Positions 5,302 to 5,891 of a stretch of DNA of 5,891 nucleotides are shown here, piece by piece (positions within the stretch are counted from its first letter, which is position 1; the number at the start of each line of letters is the position of its first letter). Position numbers and translations under genes: made by a program. The notes below the pieces were generated by a model. That model saw only the letters and a list, made by a program, of their open reading frames with translations. It ran no database searches and was not told the DNA's origin. Origin of the DNA: an uncultured Flammeovirgaceae bacterium (lineage in GTDB: Bacteria; Bacteroidota; Bacteroidia; Cytophagales; Cyclobacteriaceae); contig CAMPJM010000274.1 of the NCBI GenBank assembly GCA_946886805.1, forward strand, positions 1 through 5,891, given 5' to 3'.

Positions 5302-5334
5302 AAAGCCACCCTACTGTATAAATAAGGTGGCTTT
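5302..5334 (-). terminator. hairpin between ompH-like gene and ldcA (terminator or attenuator)
   Basis: AAAGCCACC (5302-5310) pairs perfectly with GGTGGCTTT (5326-5334), with a 15-base loop. On the minus strand it starts 17 bp after the stop of the ompH-like gene and is followed by GCTATTT, a weak U-tract, then by the ldcA ATG at 5294. On the plus strand the following TATTTT is slightly better, but no plus-strand gene needs a terminator here. It fits a leaky terminator for the chaperone gene that lets some transcription into ldcA. Confidence 0.6.
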
Positions 5335-5351
5335 TATTTTGATGTTTGAAA

Positions 5352-5891
5352 TTATTCTTTTGCTGGTGGTGTAACACCAAGACTTGTCAATACCTTGTCA
5401 GAAATATTATGATCTTCTGAAGCATGAAGTAGGATTGGTAATCCACCTGCATCAGAGCTAAATATATAGGTATAGCCATTATCCGTAGCTACTTTATCAA
5501 TAGCACCTTGTATTTTTGTGTAGACAGGTTCCAATAACTCACCTTGTTTTTTCTGCAATGAAGCATCTGCTTCTCTTTGAAACTTCTCAATAGAGGCTTG
5601 CATATTTTGCAACTCTTCTTGTTTATCAGCTCTTACAATCTCTGTCATAGTAGCAGCTCCTTTTTGAAAAGCTTCCATTTTTGTCTGGAACTCCTGAACT
5701 TTAGATTGCAACTGAGTGGTTAGCTGCTTTTCATGCGCCTTTAACTCGGATTCTATTTGTTTACTTTCAGGAAGAAGGCTTAAAATATAATCTACATTTG
5801 TATAACCTATTTTTAACCCCGCATCTTGTGCCTGTGAAACAAAGCCAGCCACCATAAATAGAGCAACTGCAATAATTGATTTAATTTTCAT
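5352..5891 (-). CDS. OmpH/Skp-family periplasmic chaperone
   Basis: A complete 179-residue protein whose ATG is the last codon of the window. A Sec signal peptide, MKIKSIIAVALFMVAGFVSQA, is likely cleaved after Ala21, leaving QDAGLKIGYTNVDYILSLLPE, the typical OmpH start (K-I-G-Y-x-x-x-D-x-I-L-x-x-L-P-E). From about 45 to 125 it is a charged, Gln/Lys/Glu-rich coiled coil, the tentacle helices of Skp. After it comes the conserved beta end IQGAIDKVATDNGYTYIFSS and a final ILLHASEDHNISDKVLTSLG. The family forms trimers that hold unfolded outer-membrane proteins in the periplasm for the BAM complex. In Bacteroidota such genes usually follow bamA and often occur as a tandem pair, so the region beyond the window end probably holds another ompH-like gene or bamA. 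The C-terminus ends VTPPAKE and looks intact. Its promoter is outside the window. Confidence 0.9.
   Translation of the reverse strand: MKIKSIIAVALFMVAGFVSQAQDAGLKIGYTNVDYILSLLPESKQIESELKAHEKQLTTQLQSKVQEFQTKMEAFQKGAATMTEIVRADKQEELQNMQASIEKFQREADASLQKKQGELLEPVYTKIQGAIDKVATDNGYTYIFSSDAGGLPILLHASEDHNISDKVLTSLGVTPPAKE

Overview
The window reads as an ordinary chromosomal stretch of a Bacteroidota bacterium, most likely of the Cytophagales. The grounds are low GC, translation starts without a clear Shine-Dalgarno sequence, a Bacteroidota-type DciA/DUF721 protein, an OmpH/Skp periplasmic chaperone, a TTG-spacer-TAnnTTT(G/A) promoter pattern, and an intergenic hairpin repeat (GTCA-stem-TTC-stem) that I remember as common in this phylum. 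The taxonomic placement is inference from gene content, not from a marker gene.

Left part (1-1337): the 3' end of a gene that may be recF is followed by about 380 bp of non-coding DNA. That stretch holds a heptamer tandem repeat, a hairpin, and a roughly 140-bp nested inverted repeat with two covarying small hairpins, flanked by short direct repeats. Next come dciA (replicative helicase loading) and the wreck of a type II toxin-antitoxin pair. The ribbon-helix-helix antitoxin has an in-frame stop before its conserved toxin-binding tail. The PIN toxin retains its first seven codons fused in frame to its last ~40, so most of its body, including most catalytic acidic residues, is missing. The overlap between antitoxin stop and toxin start is still readable.

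Middle part (1338-4402): a minus-strand His-rich lipoprotein gene with a strong terminator is divergent from a plus-strand pair. That pair is an isopenicillin-N-synthase-like Fe(II)/2-oxoglutarate oxygenase and, 32 bp downstream, a two-domain chromate transporter (ChrA). The divergent spacer carries a palindromic TAAATTTA that could be the -7 box for both directions.

Right part (4395-5891): on the minus strand lie an OmpH/Skp-like chaperone and, downstream of it, an LD-carboxypeptidase of the S66 family that overlaps the end of chrA convergently by 8 bp. A hairpin in the 57-bp gap between them ends 7 bases before the preferred ATG of the carboxypeptidase, so it may act as a terminator, an attenuator or a translational brake.

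I see no complete new defence or mobile system. The most unusual items are the collapsed toxin-antitoxin locus and the structured repeat upstream of dciA.
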